Shown in pieces: positions 4,534 to 5,677 of a DNA stretch of 5,677 bases. The stretch comes from an archaeon. Its GTDB lineage: Archaea > Micrarchaeota > Micrarchaeia > Anstonellales > Bilamarchaeaceae. The stretch is taken from positions 1-5,677 of the forward strand of contig JAGVPF010000086.1 of NCBI GenBank assembly GCA_020052325.1, written 5' to 3'. Position 1 is the first letter of the stretch. Each line of letters begins with the position of its first letter. The notes below the pieces were generated by a model. That model made no database searches. It had not been told where the DNA came from and saw nothing but the letters and a program-made list of their open reading frames with translations. A program made the translations under genes and the position numbers.

Positions 4534-5167
4534 CATAGCCGAGCGCACCGCAGAGGGGTGCATAAAGGCGCTTGAAGGCCTTGAGCTTGCCGAGATACGG
4601 ATGGATGCCATGGAACCCAGCGAGCTTAGCGCGGCCAATATCCGCAGGATTTTCTCCCTGCCGCTCCGGCTGATAGCGACATGCAGGCCAGGAATCCGCG
4701 ATGACGAACACCGCAGGAACGCCCTATTGAATGCGATAGAGAGCGGGGCGGCTTATGTGGATATCGAGGTCGAATCCGAAGACGCCTTCAAGAGCGCGAT
4801 TGCGGCCAAGGCCCGGGAAAAGGGATGCAAGGTCATAGTATCGTATCACAACTACAAGAAGACACCACCTTCGGAGGAGCTGAGGCAGATAGCCGAATGG
4901 TGCTTCCAGAGCGATGCCGACATTGCAAAAATCGCCTGCATGGCGAACTCCGAAAAGGACAATGCCAGGCTCTTGGGCCTTCTGGATTTGGGAAGGCCGC
5001 TGATTGTCATAGGCATGGGGGACATGGGGAGGCTGACGCGGGTCGTGGCGCCGCTTCTTGGCGGAGTTTTTACGTATGCCTCCGAATTATCCGGAAAGGA
5101 AACGGCGCCCGGGCAGATGGATAAGGCCAGGCTGGAAAAGTTGATGGAGGATTTGAAGGGGCTCTGA
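4520..5167 (+). CDS. aroD: 3-dehydroquinate dehydratase, type I
   Basis: It dehydrates 3-dehydroquinate to 3-dehydroshikimate through a Schiff-base intermediate, the third shikimate step. The 215-residue TIM-barrel has the usual length of archaeal type I enzymes. Substrate contacts lie in LAEIRMDAM (23-31; Glu25, Arg27) and ATCRPG (53-58; Arg56). SYHNY (108-112) holds catalytic His110. DADIAKIACMANS (132-144) holds the Schiff-base Lys137. GMGDMGRLTRV (165-175) has Arg174, with Thr where many homologues have Ser-Arg. GGVFTYAS (181-188) and APGQ (196-199; Gln199) close the site. The start at ATG 4520 overlaps the aroB end by 14 bases and has GGAGG 9 bases upstream. The stop is one base from aroE. 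The set of catalytic residues is complete, so it is expected to be active. Confidence 0.95.
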   Translation: MICVSIAERTAEGCIKALEGLELAEIRMDAMEPSELSAANIRRIFSLPLRLIATCRPGIRDDEHRRNALLNAIESGAAYVDIEVESEDAFKSAIAAKAREKGCKVIVSYHNYKKTPPSEELRQIAEWCFQSDADIAKIACMANSEKDNARLLGLLDLGRPLIVIGMGDMGRLTRVVAPLLGGVFTYASELSGKETAPGQMDKARLEKLMEDLKGL

Positions 5168-5168
5168 T

Positions 5169-5677
5169 ATGGGTGGGAAGGACAGGCCGGATATATTTGC
5201 GGTTATTGGAAAACCAGTCCTCCACAGCCGGAGCCCCCAGATGCACAACGCCGCGTTCATGGAGCTCGGATTGGACGCCCATTATGTCAGGATTGCCGCG
5301 GACAGCGCACAAGACGGGCTGGACATCGCGCGGCGCATGGGCATCTCCGGCATGAACGTCACATCCCCGTTCAAGGACATCATCGGGATTGTGGACGAGG
5401 CCGGCCCGATTGCGGCCAGGATTGGAGCCGTGAACACCGTGCTGTTTAGAGGCGGACGGGCGATTGGGCATAATACCGATGCGCACGGCGTCTCAGAATC
5501 ATTCATCGCAAATGGCGTCGCGATAAAGGGGAAGAACGCGCTTGTGCTCGGGGCTGGGGGAGCGGCGAGGGCGGCTGTTGTGGCATTGCTTGGAAACGGG
5601 GCGCGGGTCACTATTGCGAACCGGACGGTGGAGAAAGCGAAGGCGATGGCTGAAGAATTCGGCGTTGGGTTCTGCTC
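5169..5677 (+). CDS. aroE: Shikimate dehydrogenase (3' end cut by window)
   Basis: It reduces 3-dehydroshikimate to shikimate with NADPH, the fourth step. 169 residues are visible of roughly 270. The shikimate-binding segment is GKPVLHSRSPQMHN (14-27; Ser20, Ser22). GMNVTSPFKD (61-70) carries catalytic Lys69, and GAVNTV (86-91) is conserved. GHNTDAHG (100-107) carries catalytic Asp104. The Rossmann loop is VLGAGGAARAAV (126-137). NRT (151-153) is the pattern that binds the NADP 2'-phosphate, so NADPH is predicted. ATG 5169 starts one base after the aroD stop, with AAGGGG (5156-5161) as an SD-like element 7 bases upstream. The frame stays open to the right edge with no stop, so the gene continues. 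It is the fourth gene of the aro operon. Confidence 0.95.
   Translation, partial: MGGKDRPDIFAVIGKPVLHSRSPQMHNAAFMELGLDAHYVRIAADSAQDGLDIARRMGISGMNVTSPFKDIIGIVDEAGPIAARIGAVNTVLFRGGRAIGHNTDAHGVSESFIANGVAIKGKNALVLGAGGAARAAVVALLGNGARVTIANRTVEKAKAMAEEFGVGFC

Noticed and set aside
1..5677. tRNA, rRNA, CRISPR repeats, insertion sequences or attachment sites
   Set aside because: I looked on both strands and saw no cloverleaf, no regularly spaced repeats, no transposase motifs and no terminal inverted or direct repeats.

Overview
The window (5,677 bases, GC-rich coding DNA with short AT-rich control regions) looks like a compact archaeal chromosome segment. The evidence is threefold. Promoters read as archaeal TATA boxes placed 20-35 bases before start codons, which implies leaderless or nearly leaderless mRNAs. 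Oligo-T tracts follow stop codons. The aromatic cluster runs DAHP synthase (class I-beta, no regulatory domain) > 3-dehydroquinate synthase > type I dehydroquinase > shikimate dehydrogenase, an order I know from Thermococcales. A DPANN or other small-genome archaeon is plausible, but lineage is inference and no marker gene is present.

Layout. Bases 1-920 (+): the C-terminal part of an Fe/Mn superoxide dismutase, then an NADPH-dependent FMN reductase-like flavodoxin-fold protein, probably one redox/oxidative-stress unit ending in a T5 tract. Bases 937-2037 (-): a polytopic membrane protein with an Ala/Pro/Lys-rich cytoplasmic tail, convergent with the reductase. Bases 2038-2089: a very short divergent promoter region with one AT-rich box that can be read both ways. 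Bases 2090-2353 (+): an unrecognised 87-residue protein. Bases 2354-2686: a 333-base control region. Bases 2687-5677 (+): a tightly packed aro operon (aroF-aroB-aroD-aroE), overlapping or 1 base apart, with aroE cut by the window end.

The most interesting item is the control region before aroF. It holds two TATA-like boxes and then a 31-codon ORF (2502-2597) containing the aromatic-rich run FFAFFSFSYRY. A 15-bp RNA stem follows (2577-2591 with 2615-2629); its 5' arm is the last codons of that ORF, and its loop carries the stop codon and a T6 tract. A mutually exclusive second pairing follows (2607-2617 with 2637-2645). This is the architecture of a leader-peptide attenuator for Phe/Tyr supply (compare bacterial pheL), here in apparently archaeal DNA. 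It sits in front of a DAHP synthase that lacks an allosteric domain, so control of expression would make sense. The mechanism is inference; the ORF and the stem are read directly from the sequence.

How the genes work together: AroF condenses PEP and erythrose-4-phosphate, AroB cyclises DAHP to 3-dehydroquinate, AroD dehydrates it and AroE reduces it to shikimate. The later steps (shikimate kinase, EPSP synthase, chorismate synthase) would be expected just past the right edge. The left-hand genes look functionally unrelated to the aro operon.
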